From positions 372,001 through 436,000 of the forward strand of contig NZ_FQYR01000004.1 of NCBI RefSeq assembly GCF_900141815.1: DNA of 64,000 nucleotides, given 5' to 3'. A program made the translations under genes and the position numbers. The stretch is from Rubritalea squalenifaciens DSM 18772. Lineage in GTDB: Bacteria > Verrucomicrobiota > Verrucomicrobiia > Verrucomicrobiales > Akkermansiaceae. The notes under the pieces were generated by a model. That model was not told the DNA's origin. It searched no databases and saw only the letters and a program-made list of their open reading frames with translations. Positions 46,901 through 54,072 of the stretch are shown piece by piece; position 1 is the first letter of the stretch; each line of letters begins with the position of its first letter.

Positions 46901-47484
46901 AGAAGCGCTGGTTTGGGTCTAGGAAATTAACAAGTTCTGAAATTGATGCCCTAGCTGAAGCAATTGTAAAACAGGTAAAAGCAAGAGGACCTTTCCTTAG
47001 TTTAGGTGAGTTTATGAACCGGCGTTTAGTGGATGGTGAGGATGGTCTCTGCGGAGCATTACAGGCAGCTATTGACGAATCAGGAATCAACAAAGATTGT
47101 GAGGCTGATTCCAAATTATATGATGAAGATTCCGTTGCGGGTTCATTTCAGAACAAAAAGGCCTTGGCTAATCCGAAAGGAATGACCGGGAAAGCTGCAC
47201 CAGGCTTCTTGACACAAGCGGATATACTGATGGGAATTGCGCCAGCTTTATCTGCTCGCTGTGATACCTTTACTGTCAGAGCATACGGAGAAGCCCATGA
47301 TCTTTCTGGGAAAATCGTGGCTAGAGCATGGTGCGAAGCCACCGTGCAGCGAGTACCAGAATTTGTGGACGCGGCTGATGAACCAGTGAACCAAGTAAGC
47401 TCATCACTGAATCCGATCAATCAGAAGCTTGGCCGTAAGATGCGCATGATATCTTTCCGCTGGTTGGCTGAAGATGAAGTTTAA
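43996..47484 (+). CDS. Verru_Chthon cassette protein A
   Basis: The 1,162-residue protein has a prepilin-like N-terminus (KGFALVATLSVTVLIMLLAMGMLSLS). The family-typical NARMALMIAIGELQEAAGPDQRITA segment follows, and then a very long extracytoplasmic part. This matches Verru_Chthon cassette protein A, found only in Verrucomicrobiota and normally encoded with B, C and D pseudopilin partners. None of those lies beside it; a small secreted protein gene follows by 28 bases. The role is thought to be a pilin-like surface or secretion assembly and remains unproven. Confidence 0.85.
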   Translation: MFPRKKIVEPKGFALVATLSVTVLIMLLAMGMLSLSNQESRIARDPMVEAQANARMALMIAIGELQEAAGPDQRITANSNILGSGVQREYLLGTWRSIGDGVDKTDVTDLANDYRDSYSGKDRNGRFLKWLVSGEKKDVEEIDFVKVESTNNEVALIGRGSLGLAPDASVSGELERKIVSVPKVQITQDYRKGAYAWMVSGESLKARIDFERSEKDDRSTQLVAKAAHPNTSLEAFDGQGAPALAGKFVTTEGELTEKFGKTHSWKTLKLAAEQEVEDGDIGYYYHDLSTKSVGVLTNVKWGGLRKDLNMMMEREALPQEMQLSPDIAARVFEDGPFWYDLRNYMRAYKPLSEGGLLTWDGDQPTYSLGNDWLDVCSRRGWQHRMPVVSKWLWLVSYFGDPVSADKSQLCMVVQPIIELWNPFNIQLSLPPDSHFDLKFWSMPLALNVRQPGVGNLIQNRALHHPVRENESYDSSQPQIAAPTVRYEVNLKDQFGKPKSMAPGEVVLYSDGSNRPKLPSSRVIPLNRGFEVRGGTYSANIDHYGNKLVLDSNAAIEVYYTRRNEWFYSDNYLVGPQGYPNQWSYQADIMTVGSMRATSVDLDPNKSLFSLSSTSKEDPQPSVLVGAVLKTEHSIADISLGDELTLSEQVDFSPFLFSPLTLGQCFIRENNEHQLTTSPYNFIVRRVNDFDDIKLAIDGDNGHLGRSVGVDGQSMVPVREIPVQPITSMAQLQHSDLGHYAARYEHNPKDPSQICDLSDDYGTYKLKPWHLKSHPNINYAFANSFANPFVSQTDVEHKGASPLGGFHGGDNGYSVTLHDKSWKLNEALWDDWYTSGLGNWDSPLVEDKKSMSQLLEELSQGKNSLPNMRYHVDVIDAEKAKLELEGDDGYKKLAQYLTIKGSFNVNSTSKHAWKALLSGLNYKGNTVAFLNAQNGEWETESLDNGFAFSRFTLANGSSVEASGGGQSYWQKRWFGSRKLTSSEIDALAEAIVKQVKARGPFLSLGEFMNRRLVDGEDGLCGALQAAIDESGINKDCEADSKLYDEDSVAGSFQNKKALANPKGMTGKAAPGFLTQADILMGIAPALSARCDTFTVRAYGEAHDLSGKIVARAWCEATVQRVPEFVDAADEPVNQVSSSLNPINQKLGRKMRMISFRWLAEDEV

Positions 47485-47512
47485 AGCATACAACGACTAT
47501 TGATTATTGATC

Positions 47513-48301
47513 ATGAAAAGAGTACCTAGTTTATCTTGTTGCATTCTTCAAATTCTAGTTGGGCTGCTTACCATTCTTAATTGTTATACTGTTAACGCTG
47601 AATCTTCAGGAAGGGAGCAAGCGCAAATTGAGCTTAGCATTCTGTCGGTTGGTGGTGGAGATGTTCCCGAGAGGCTACACTGGTTGGATGCAAGTGGTAA
47701 GTTGGCCAAGGATTCAGGAAGTAGCTTGCTAGTCTCTACTTCAACTATTCTGGCTCCGGTTAAGTATACCGGTCCTAAAATCTTGACGATTTGTGTGCCC
47801 GACGAAAGCGAAGCAGGTTTCAAAGTTCTGTCTAAACTAAAGCTGCCCGAAGATTCATCTAAACTAGTGGTTGTACTAGTTCCAAATCGAAAAGCTGACA
47901 ATGAAGCCCAGAGCTACAGGGCGTTGGCATTACCCTCTGATCAAGCTCGCTTTTCAGGAGGCACGCGCATGGTATTAAATTTCACCTCAACTAGATTGAG
48001 AGGGGTGATTGGTAAGACACCTTTTGATCCTAATGCTAAGTCTAATAAGTTTTTTTATGTGGATGCCAACGCTAGCAAATTTATCTCTGAAGTGGATTCT
48101 CATGCCAAGGCTGGAGAAGGATACCAAGTCTATTTGGAATACTATGACCAGACAGACAAGAAATGGGTTCGATTCGTGACTTCCCGCTGGTTTCATAATC
48201 CTTCCAAGAAGAAATATCTATTCGTCTACCAGACTAGGCATAACAACTCTCCTGAATTGAAAGTAGTATCGGAGAAGATCAAACCTGCACAGGTAGAATA
48301 G
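47513..48301 (+). CDS. Secreted protein of unknown function, partner of Verru_Chthon A
   Basis: The 262-residue protein has a signal peptide (SCCILQILVGLLTILNCYTVNA) and a beta-rich body without a recognised domain. It contains SILSVGGGDVPERLHWLDASG and a later EYYDQTDKKWVRFVTSRWF. It begins 28 bases after the Verru_Chthon gene on the same strand, so the two are likely co-transcribed and may act together. The ATG 47,513 is used; a TTG two codons earlier is possible. Confidence 0.65.
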   Translation: MKRVPSLSCCILQILVGLLTILNCYTVNAESSGREQAQIELSILSVGGGDVPERLHWLDASGKLAKDSGSSLLVSTSTILAPVKYTGPKILTICVPDESEAGFKVLSKLKLPEDSSKLVVVLVPNRKADNEAQSYRALALPSDQARFSGGTRMVLNFTSTRLRGVIGKTPFDPNAKSNKFFYVDANASKFISEVDSHAKAGEGYQVYLEYYDQTDKKWVRFVTSRWFHNPSKKKYLFVYQTRHNNSPELKVVSEKIKPAQVE

Positions 48302-48605
48302 GTTTATAGACAGTGTGACGTTAACTGGTGTGCGCAGCCTGTCCCTGGGTGGCACATTCGCATTTGGGTAGAATACTCAGCCTTGTGCTCGTAAAACATG
48401 CTCACAGTGCGCAACGGAAGGTATGTTTGATAAACGATCCTTTATGCGGAGTGATTGTTTGGGCTAGCGTAGAGATCTTCAAAAAAGTTTTTCATACACA
48501 TGTAATAGAGAGCAAATAGTACAGCGTGTGATACACATAATAACCCCATCCATAGCGTGTTGGATGGGGTTATTAATTTTTAGGGACGTAGGTGAATTGT
48601 TTTGA
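48302..48605. other. Convergent intergenic region
   Basis: This 304-base gap holds a terminator and no credible gene. A weak reverse-orientation match to the island operator (48,340-48,356) is present. Confidence 0.6.
48539..48574. terminator. Bidirectional terminator
   Basis: A 14-bp perfect stem (AATAACCCCATCCA/TGGATGGGGTTATT) with an 8-base loop is followed by T-rich sequence (AATTTTTAG). It lies between the convergent Verru_Chthon unit and the GH38 gene. Confidence 0.88.
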
Positions 48606-51600
48606 TTACGAGACCAGCATAAATGTTCTGATGGAGAAAGGATCTATGTCAAAATGTAGGGTTTGGCCGTCAGCTGTTGAACCGTCTATTTCTCTCTCAA
48701 GCAAGTCTGTCTCTCTTAGGCTAGTCACCGGAAGCTGCGTTTGTATCTCAGCGGTGCCTCTGGAGCTGTATGCCTCATAGACCCTCGCTATCAAAGCATC
48801 GGATTTTTCAGCCTTCTTGAGGCTCTCTAGAATAACGCCGGGCCGATCTATGGTTATGAATGAATGTATCCTTGGTAGGCGTGCTTTCTCGTTCATCGTG
48901 TCAGATGACCGTGGTGCTGGTGTGACCAAGAGTGGGCTGTTGAATGCGTATGCTTCCTCGATCACTTTGCCTTGTTGTAAGCTCCCTTTGTGAGGGAATA
49001 GAGAGTATGAGAAGGTGTGCACGCCTCGGTCTGCTTCAGGATCAGGTGCGCAGGCTGATTTTAATAGGGTTAGGCGCATATTGCTGCCATGAATGTCTGC
49101 TCCGTACTTGCAGTTGTTCAGAAGGGCTACCCCGTAGTCGGATTCGCTGAGATCCATCCATTTGTGCACGGGGACTTCAAACTGGGCGACATCCCAGCTT
49201 GAATTACCGTGTGTGGACCTTTCCACGTGTCCGAACTGCGTGTCGTATGTAGCACGTAGGCTGCGCACGTTCACTGGGAATGATACCTTCAGTAGTTTGT
49301 TGCGTTCTTGCCAGTTGACTTGTGTATGAAAATCCACCCTCTTGCTGCCGGCGTTAAGAACGATATCCTGTGATAGATGAGAGTCTCCGAAATGATGCTC
49401 TACTTGCACAGTGACCCTGAGTTCGGAGTGTGCCTTGATCTTTACACGTGTAGTTCCACTGATTTCTTGGGTGCTCTCATTGATGAAATGGTCAATGTCC
49501 CAAGCATTCCAGAAGTTAGGGATGTCCTTGTGTATTTGGAAGACGTTTGCTCTTTGTCCAGGAGTCAAGACCTCTCTCTGCATCTCGTGATCAAAGAGTG
49601 ATATTAGACGTCCATTTTCATCAATAGATACGCTGACAAGACCGTTTGTCAGTTTGATCAATCCATCATCTTCTTGATAGCTTACGGGGGGTAACTCGTC
49701 ATGACTTTGTCCCTGATTCTGATCTATCACTGTGTATCCACAGGGGGGGACGAGGCAATGCATAAGTTCACCATTCGGTAGTTCAACGACTTCTGTGCGT
49801 TCGTGAGACAGTGTGTTGAAGATTCCAGCTGGCTGCTCCATTTTGCCTGTGTCGATCACGGATAGGATGCTCTCCAAGCTCTTGTTTTTTACGGCATCAG
49901 CCAAAGTACGAATGTTGGCGTAGTCTACTTTGCTATCCTGATAGACCCAGTGTATGGATGAGCCTGGGATAATGTCATGGAATTGATTCAAGAGGAGAAG
50001 TTTCCATGCGCGGTCCAGACAGCGAGCATTCATGTCTTTGTCTTTTCCTGTGATATGGGCGTCTACATCCCATACGGGGCGTTGCGTTTCTGGTATAGAC
50101 TCTAACATGCCATCCAGACCAAGCCCCCTAGAAACAGCATCAAAGAATTCAGCATCTCTGAGAAGAAGCTCGCATTCCCGGTTTTTCTGCTTGTTGTATG
50201 CCTGACTGGTAAGAGTGCCTCGATGGAGTTCCAAATAAAGCTCTCCGTTCCACACCGGTAGGTCAATAGCATCGTCTTTTGCTTCGGTGAAGAATTCGGA
50301 GACCTTACCCATTTTGACTTTGGGAAGTCCTTCGAAGTCCTCCCAGCGTCGGCATTTCTCGATGTGATCGATAGTTGGGCCGCCGCCTCCATCGCCATTG
50401 CCAAATGGGATAAGTGCTGCTGTGGCACGATCATTCTCTTGGAAATTATGCATGGAGTGCATCAGGTCTTTAGCCCCCATCTGGCAGTTGTATGTGTCGA
50501 CCGGAGGGAAGTGGGTGAAGATGCGTGATCCATCTAGACCTTCCCACCAGAATGTGTGATGAGGGAATTTGTTAGTATCGTTCCATGAGATCTTCTGAGT
50601 GAGAAACCATTGAATGCCAGCTTTCTGAAGTATCTGCGGCAAGGCTGCGGCGTAACCAAACACATCGGGAAGCCATAGGTCCTTTACCTCAATACCGAAT
50701 TCTTCTTCATAAAAATTCTTGCCGTGGATAAGTTGTCGGATCAGCGACTCACCCGAACTGATATTGCAATCAGCCTCAATCCACATGCCACCAACAGGTT
50801 CCCATTGACCTCGAGCTACCGCTTTTTTGATGTCGGCGTAGATGCTTGGGTAATATTTCTTCATCCAAGAATATTGTTGGGGCTGGGAGCAGGCGAACTG
50901 ATAGTCAGGATATTTCTCCATGTAGCGTAGAGCTGTGGAGAATGTCCGAGCACATTTGCGAATTGTTTCCCTGAGCGGCCAGAGCCAGGCCGTATCGATA
51001 TGCGCGTGTCCCACTGCAGTGATACTGTGGTTCGTGTCACCATTTTTGCGGGACATGACTTTTTCGAGAACTGCACGAGCCGGGACAATCGAAGTTGAAT
51101 CTCCAAGTTCTAAAACAGAGCAAGCCTGGTTTAGTGCACGATAGAGCTGGCCTCGTCTCGGCTCATTATCAGGTAGTGCCAGCATCGCTTCATGGCACAC
51201 CTCGTAATCCAACTTCAGCTGATGTGCTTCTCTATTGAATGTAGCCAGCCTTGCTTTCTCCATGCTGAACAGGGGAGGTGTGGAGTAATCAGGCATTAGC
51301 AAATCGTTGTCACCCCATCCCATCTGAGCTGCGGGGTTGGCAGCGGCTTCGATGTAGAATTCAATTTTCTCTCCGCCCTCGGCATTCTCGATGAGAGGGA
51401 TATCACTTCGCGCTCTATTGATAGCAATGGTTGGCTGACCGTCTATATACACGAGCCCCTCGCGGCCAAAGCCTTCATGCTTGGCGTAACTCAAGTTGAT
51501 AGAGGCAACCACTGATTCACCCTTCCAGTCATCAGGCACTTCAGCACATACACGGAACCATACAGTGTCCCAGATACTGCCCCAACGATCACCTTCATTG

Positions 51601-51767
51601 AATGGAGAGAAGGGTCTTTGTATGGCTTCTTCATAGGAGATGGGTTCGCTTCCTACTTTCATGGCAGATACTTGTAGCGGGATTTCTTTTCCATGTATCA
51701 TCGGCTCGATGATGCGCTCTGGGGTAACTGCGATGCGTTTTTCGTAAACTTGAGTGATCTTCTCCAT
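48606..51767 (-). CDS. GH38 alpha-mannosidase
   Basis: The 1,053-residue protein has no signal peptide and is probably cytoplasmic. An N-terminal domain precedes the GH38 catalytic part, with zinc ligands in GHAHIDTAWLWPLRE (His254 and Asp256). The nucleophile is Asp368 in LWLPDVFGY, and QFACSQPQQY is also seen. The C-terminal beta domains of the family follow, including FEGLPKVK and HDIIPGSSIHWVYQDS. It removes alpha-linked mannose from imported oligosaccharides, such as N-glycan cores. Its presence with GH20 genes points to mannose- and GlcNAc-containing substrates. An operator lies 65 bases before its ATG. Confidence 0.93.
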   Translation of the reverse strand: MEKITQVYEKRIAVTPERIIEPMIHGKEIPLQVSAMKVGSEPISYEEAIQRPFSPFNEGDRWGSIWDTVWFRVCAEVPDDWKGESVVASINLSYAKHEGFGREGLVYIDGQPTIAINRARSDIPLIENAEGGEKIEFYIEAAANPAAQMGWGDNDLLMPDYSTPPLFSMEKARLATFNREAHQLKLDYEVCHEAMLALPDNEPRRGQLYRALNQACSVLELGDSTSIVPARAVLEKVMSRKNGDTNHSITAVGHAHIDTAWLWPLRETIRKCARTFSTALRYMEKYPDYQFACSQPQQYSWMKKYYPSIYADIKKAVARGQWEPVGGMWIEADCNISSGESLIRQLIHGKNFYEEEFGIEVKDLWLPDVFGYAAALPQILQKAGIQWFLTQKISWNDTNKFPHHTFWWEGLDGSRIFTHFPPVDTYNCQMGAKDLMHSMHNFQENDRATAALIPFGNGDGGGGPTIDHIEKCRRWEDFEGLPKVKMGKVSEFFTEAKDDAIDLPVWNGELYLELHRGTLTSQAYNKQKNRECELLLRDAEFFDAVSRGLGLDGMLESIPETQRPVWDVDAHITGKDKDMNARCLDRAWKLLLLNQFHDIIPGSSIHWVYQDSKVDYANIRTLADAVKNKSLESILSVIDTGKMEQPAGIFNTLSHERTEVVELPNGELMHCLVPPCGYTVIDQNQGQSHDELPPVSYQEDDGLIKLTNGLVSVSIDENGRLISLFDHEMQREVLTPGQRANVFQIHKDIPNFWNAWDIDHFINESTQEISGTTRVKIKAHSELRVTVQVEHHFGDSHLSQDIVLNAGSKRVDFHTQVNWQERNKLLKVSFPVNVRSLRATYDTQFGHVERSTHGNSSWDVAQFEVPVHKWMDLSESDYGVALLNNCKYGADIHGSNMRLTLLKSACAPDPEADRGVHTFSYSLFPHKGSLQQGKVIEEAYAFNSPLLVTPAPRSSDTMNEKARLPRIHSFITIDRPGVILESLKKAEKSDALIARVYEAYSSRGTAEIQTQLPVTSLRETDLLEREIDGSTADGQTLHFDIDPFSIRTFMLVS

Positions 51768-51832
51768 GTTGCTCTGGTGCTGGAACCAAATAGTAGGCTG
51801 ATGATCACGCTAGTTCACAAGGTCAAGCTAGC

Positions 51833-51849
51833 TGACTCACGGAGGGACA
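51833..51849. promoter_or_regulatory. Island 17-bp operator, copy 6 (TGACTCACGGAGGGACA)
   Basis: Lies 65 bases before the GH38 ATG in the divergent region shared with the cytochrome gene. Confidence 0.65.
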
Positions 51850-51897
51850 GGTGGAGATGTTTTGCCATCTGATTTTGCCGAGTGAAGGTGTGCATGT

Positions 51898-51914
51898 TGT
51901 ACCACATTGGGACA
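51898..51914. promoter_or_regulatory. Island 17-bp operator, copy 7 (TGTACCACATTGGGACA)
   Basis: Lies 90 bases before the cytochrome ATG. The right half GGGACA is exact and the left half is weaker. Confidence 0.55.
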
Positions 51915-52004
51915 GGTTCAACTCTCTGGACTCACTGGTAAGGTGCTATTACTCATCCACGGGTCCATTAAATGGCCTCACACAACATCACAACTTGGTT
52001 CTAA

Positions 52005-54044
52005 ATGACTAAAATAAAAAAGATAATGGCTCAGCTTGAGGCGTATGGGGCAGTAAGCAGAAAACTGCATCTAGTGCATGTTATTGCCCCGATACTTGTT
52101 TGCGGAAGTACAGTTTCAGGACAGGATGCACCGGCTGGAACGCAAGGTCTCAGGCTGACCCTTACTCAAGGTCAGGCTGGTGATGTCCGTGAAAGCCGCC
52201 AGGCTGCACTCACCGTCCAGAAGGGCGAGGCTGTGAGTGCGCTGCTGCCGGCTGGGCAGTACGATGCGGTGTGGGAAGGGTTCCTGAAAGTAGACAAGAG
52301 AAGCCGCGTCTACTTTTCCTTTGAGGGGCAGGGAAGTGCTGAGTTGTTCATTGATGGCGAGAGCATTCTCAAGGAGGATGGTGAATTTGGCAAAGAGGAG
52401 AGCAAGCGTCTGCGCCTGAACAGCGGCGAGGTTCAGGTGAAGGTGATATACAAGAGTGGCCCGGAGGGGGCAGGCAGGCTGCGCCTGATGTGGCGCGGGA
52501 GGGATTTTGCCAAGGAGCCAGTTCCGCATTCGCTGTTAGGTCACAAGATGGATGAGAAGCTTACGCAGTCCCAGTTGATCCGCAAGGGACGCGGGTTGTT
52601 CGCCGAGTTGAAATGTTCAGCCTGTCACGACGGAGGCAAAGGGATGCCCGAAGCTACTGAGATGGCTCCATCCCTTGCTGGTATCGGTAGTAGGCTGGAC
52701 GAGAGCTGGATGGCCGAGTGGCTTACAGATCCAAGTGCCATGCGCAAGCACGCCCGTATGCCCAAAGTGGTGGCCAGTGAGGAGGAGGCTGCGAATATTG
52801 CAGCCTATCTGAAGACTCTCAAGGCGGATGCGCCTGACAAGGCGGTTGCCGGTGACGCCGCAGAAGGCGGTAAGGTTTTTGATCAGTTAGGCTGTATCGC
52901 TTGTCATCAGACGGAGCAGGGGCAGGATCTGGCCAAGTGGGGCGAGGGGGTGCCGATCGAGCTTTTCCATGCAGGCGGCAAGTATGAGCCAGGTGCTTTG
53001 GCAGCTTTCCTCAAGGAGCCCGGCAAGCACCATGCCTCGACCCGCATGCCTGATTTCGCCGTGAGTGACAAAGAGGCCGCGGATCTAGCTGATTTTGTTA
53101 GAGGTCTGGATAAGGCCGGGAAGAATGCGGCTGGAGCCAAAGATGCCGTGAAAGGCAAGGAGCTGGTGAAGAGTGCCCATTGTTCAAGCTGTCATGATGG
53201 CTTGCCGCAGGATGCTGTAGCTGAGGTCGGCTTTACGCCACTTTCAGGTCTGGCAAAGAATGGCATGAAGGGCTGCCTGATTGGTGAAGGCAAGGCGCCG
53301 AAATACAATTTATCGGAAGGGGACAAGAAAGCGTTGGCGGCATTCATGCAGAGTGAGCAGGCGGTGAAGTCTTTGCTCAACTTCAACCGGGCCGAGTATG
53401 CATCCCGCCAGTTCAAGAATTTGAATTGTGCAGCTTGCCATACCAAGGATGGGCAGGGCGCGAGGCTCGATGCTGTGCACTCCCTTTCCGCGGCGTATGC
53501 CAGAGGTGAGCACAAGAAGGGCGGCCATGGCACAACTCCGCCGGACCTGACCTACGTGGGTGAAAAGCTCAAGACGGAGTGGATGGAGAAGTTATTCAAG
53601 GGGGAGCTAGGCTATACTACCCGCCCGTGGCTGAAACAACGGATGCCTGATTATCACAGCCGCGCCAAGGTGCTGGCGGAGGGCCTGGCCGCACAGTACG
53701 GCGTAGGTGAGGAACCTGCGAAGGTGGAGTCGAAGGAGGATCCAGGCAAAACCTTATTCGGTATGCAGGGTGGCTTTGGTTGTGCTGCCTGCCATGGTGC
53801 AGCGGAAGCGAAGCCGGTGGCTGTGTTTGAAGCGCCGGGGGTGAACCTGCTCTATGCAGGGCAGCGCCTGAGGACTGACTATTACCACCGCTGGATGAGA
53901 GACCCGCGCCGCATCGATCCGCTGACGATCATGCCGAAATATTTCGTGGAGGAGAACACCACCACGCTGGCCCAGCCTCTGGACGGTGACGGGCAGAAGC
54001 AGATGGAGGCCATCCTCCAATGGATGAAGTCTCTCGATAAATAA
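52005..54044 (+). CDS. Five-haem cytochrome c protein with PA14-like N-terminus
   Basis: The 679-residue protein has an N-terminal hydrophobic export segment (LVHVIAPILVCGSTVSG) and a PA14-like beta domain (about 45-175). Five c-type haem motifs of CxxCH type follow, at Cys204, Cys297, Cys393, Cys475 and Cys593. Such cytochromes are common in Planctomycetota/Verrucomicrobiota surface degradation loci. They are thought to accept electrons from periplasmic sugar oxidation, though the partner dehydrogenase is not visible here. The neighbouring 3-keto-disaccharide-hydrolase-like gene fits an oxidative route. The start may also be ATG 52,026. Confidence 0.9.
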   Translation: MTKIKKIMAQLEAYGAVSRKLHLVHVIAPILVCGSTVSGQDAPAGTQGLRLTLTQGQAGDVRESRQAALTVQKGEAVSALLPAGQYDAVWEGFLKVDKRSRVYFSFEGQGSAELFIDGESILKEDGEFGKEESKRLRLNSGEVQVKVIYKSGPEGAGRLRLMWRGRDFAKEPVPHSLLGHKMDEKLTQSQLIRKGRGLFAELKCSACHDGGKGMPEATEMAPSLAGIGSRLDESWMAEWLTDPSAMRKHARMPKVVASEEEAANIAAYLKTLKADAPDKAVAGDAAEGGKVFDQLGCIACHQTEQGQDLAKWGEGVPIELFHAGGKYEPGALAAFLKEPGKHHASTRMPDFAVSDKEAADLADFVRGLDKAGKNAAGAKDAVKGKELVKSAHCSSCHDGLPQDAVAEVGFTPLSGLAKNGMKGCLIGEGKAPKYNLSEGDKKALAAFMQSEQAVKSLLNFNRAEYASRQFKNLNCAACHTKDGQGARLDAVHSLSAAYARGEHKKGGHGTTPPDLTYVGEKLKTEWMEKLFKGELGYTTRPWLKQRMPDYHSRAKVLAEGLAAQYGVGEEPAKVESKEDPGKTLFGMQGGFGCAACHGAAEAKPVAVFEAPGVNLLYAGQRLRTDYYHRWMRDPRRIDPLTIMPKYFVEENTTTLAQPLDGDGQKQMEAILQWMKSLDK

Positions 54045-54072
54045 TTTCTAAACGCACTACTATACTCGATAC

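Noticed and set aside
48340-48356. Reverse-orientation near-match to the island operator
   Set aside because: Two key positions differ and it lies between the ends of two convergent genes, where no promoter is expected.
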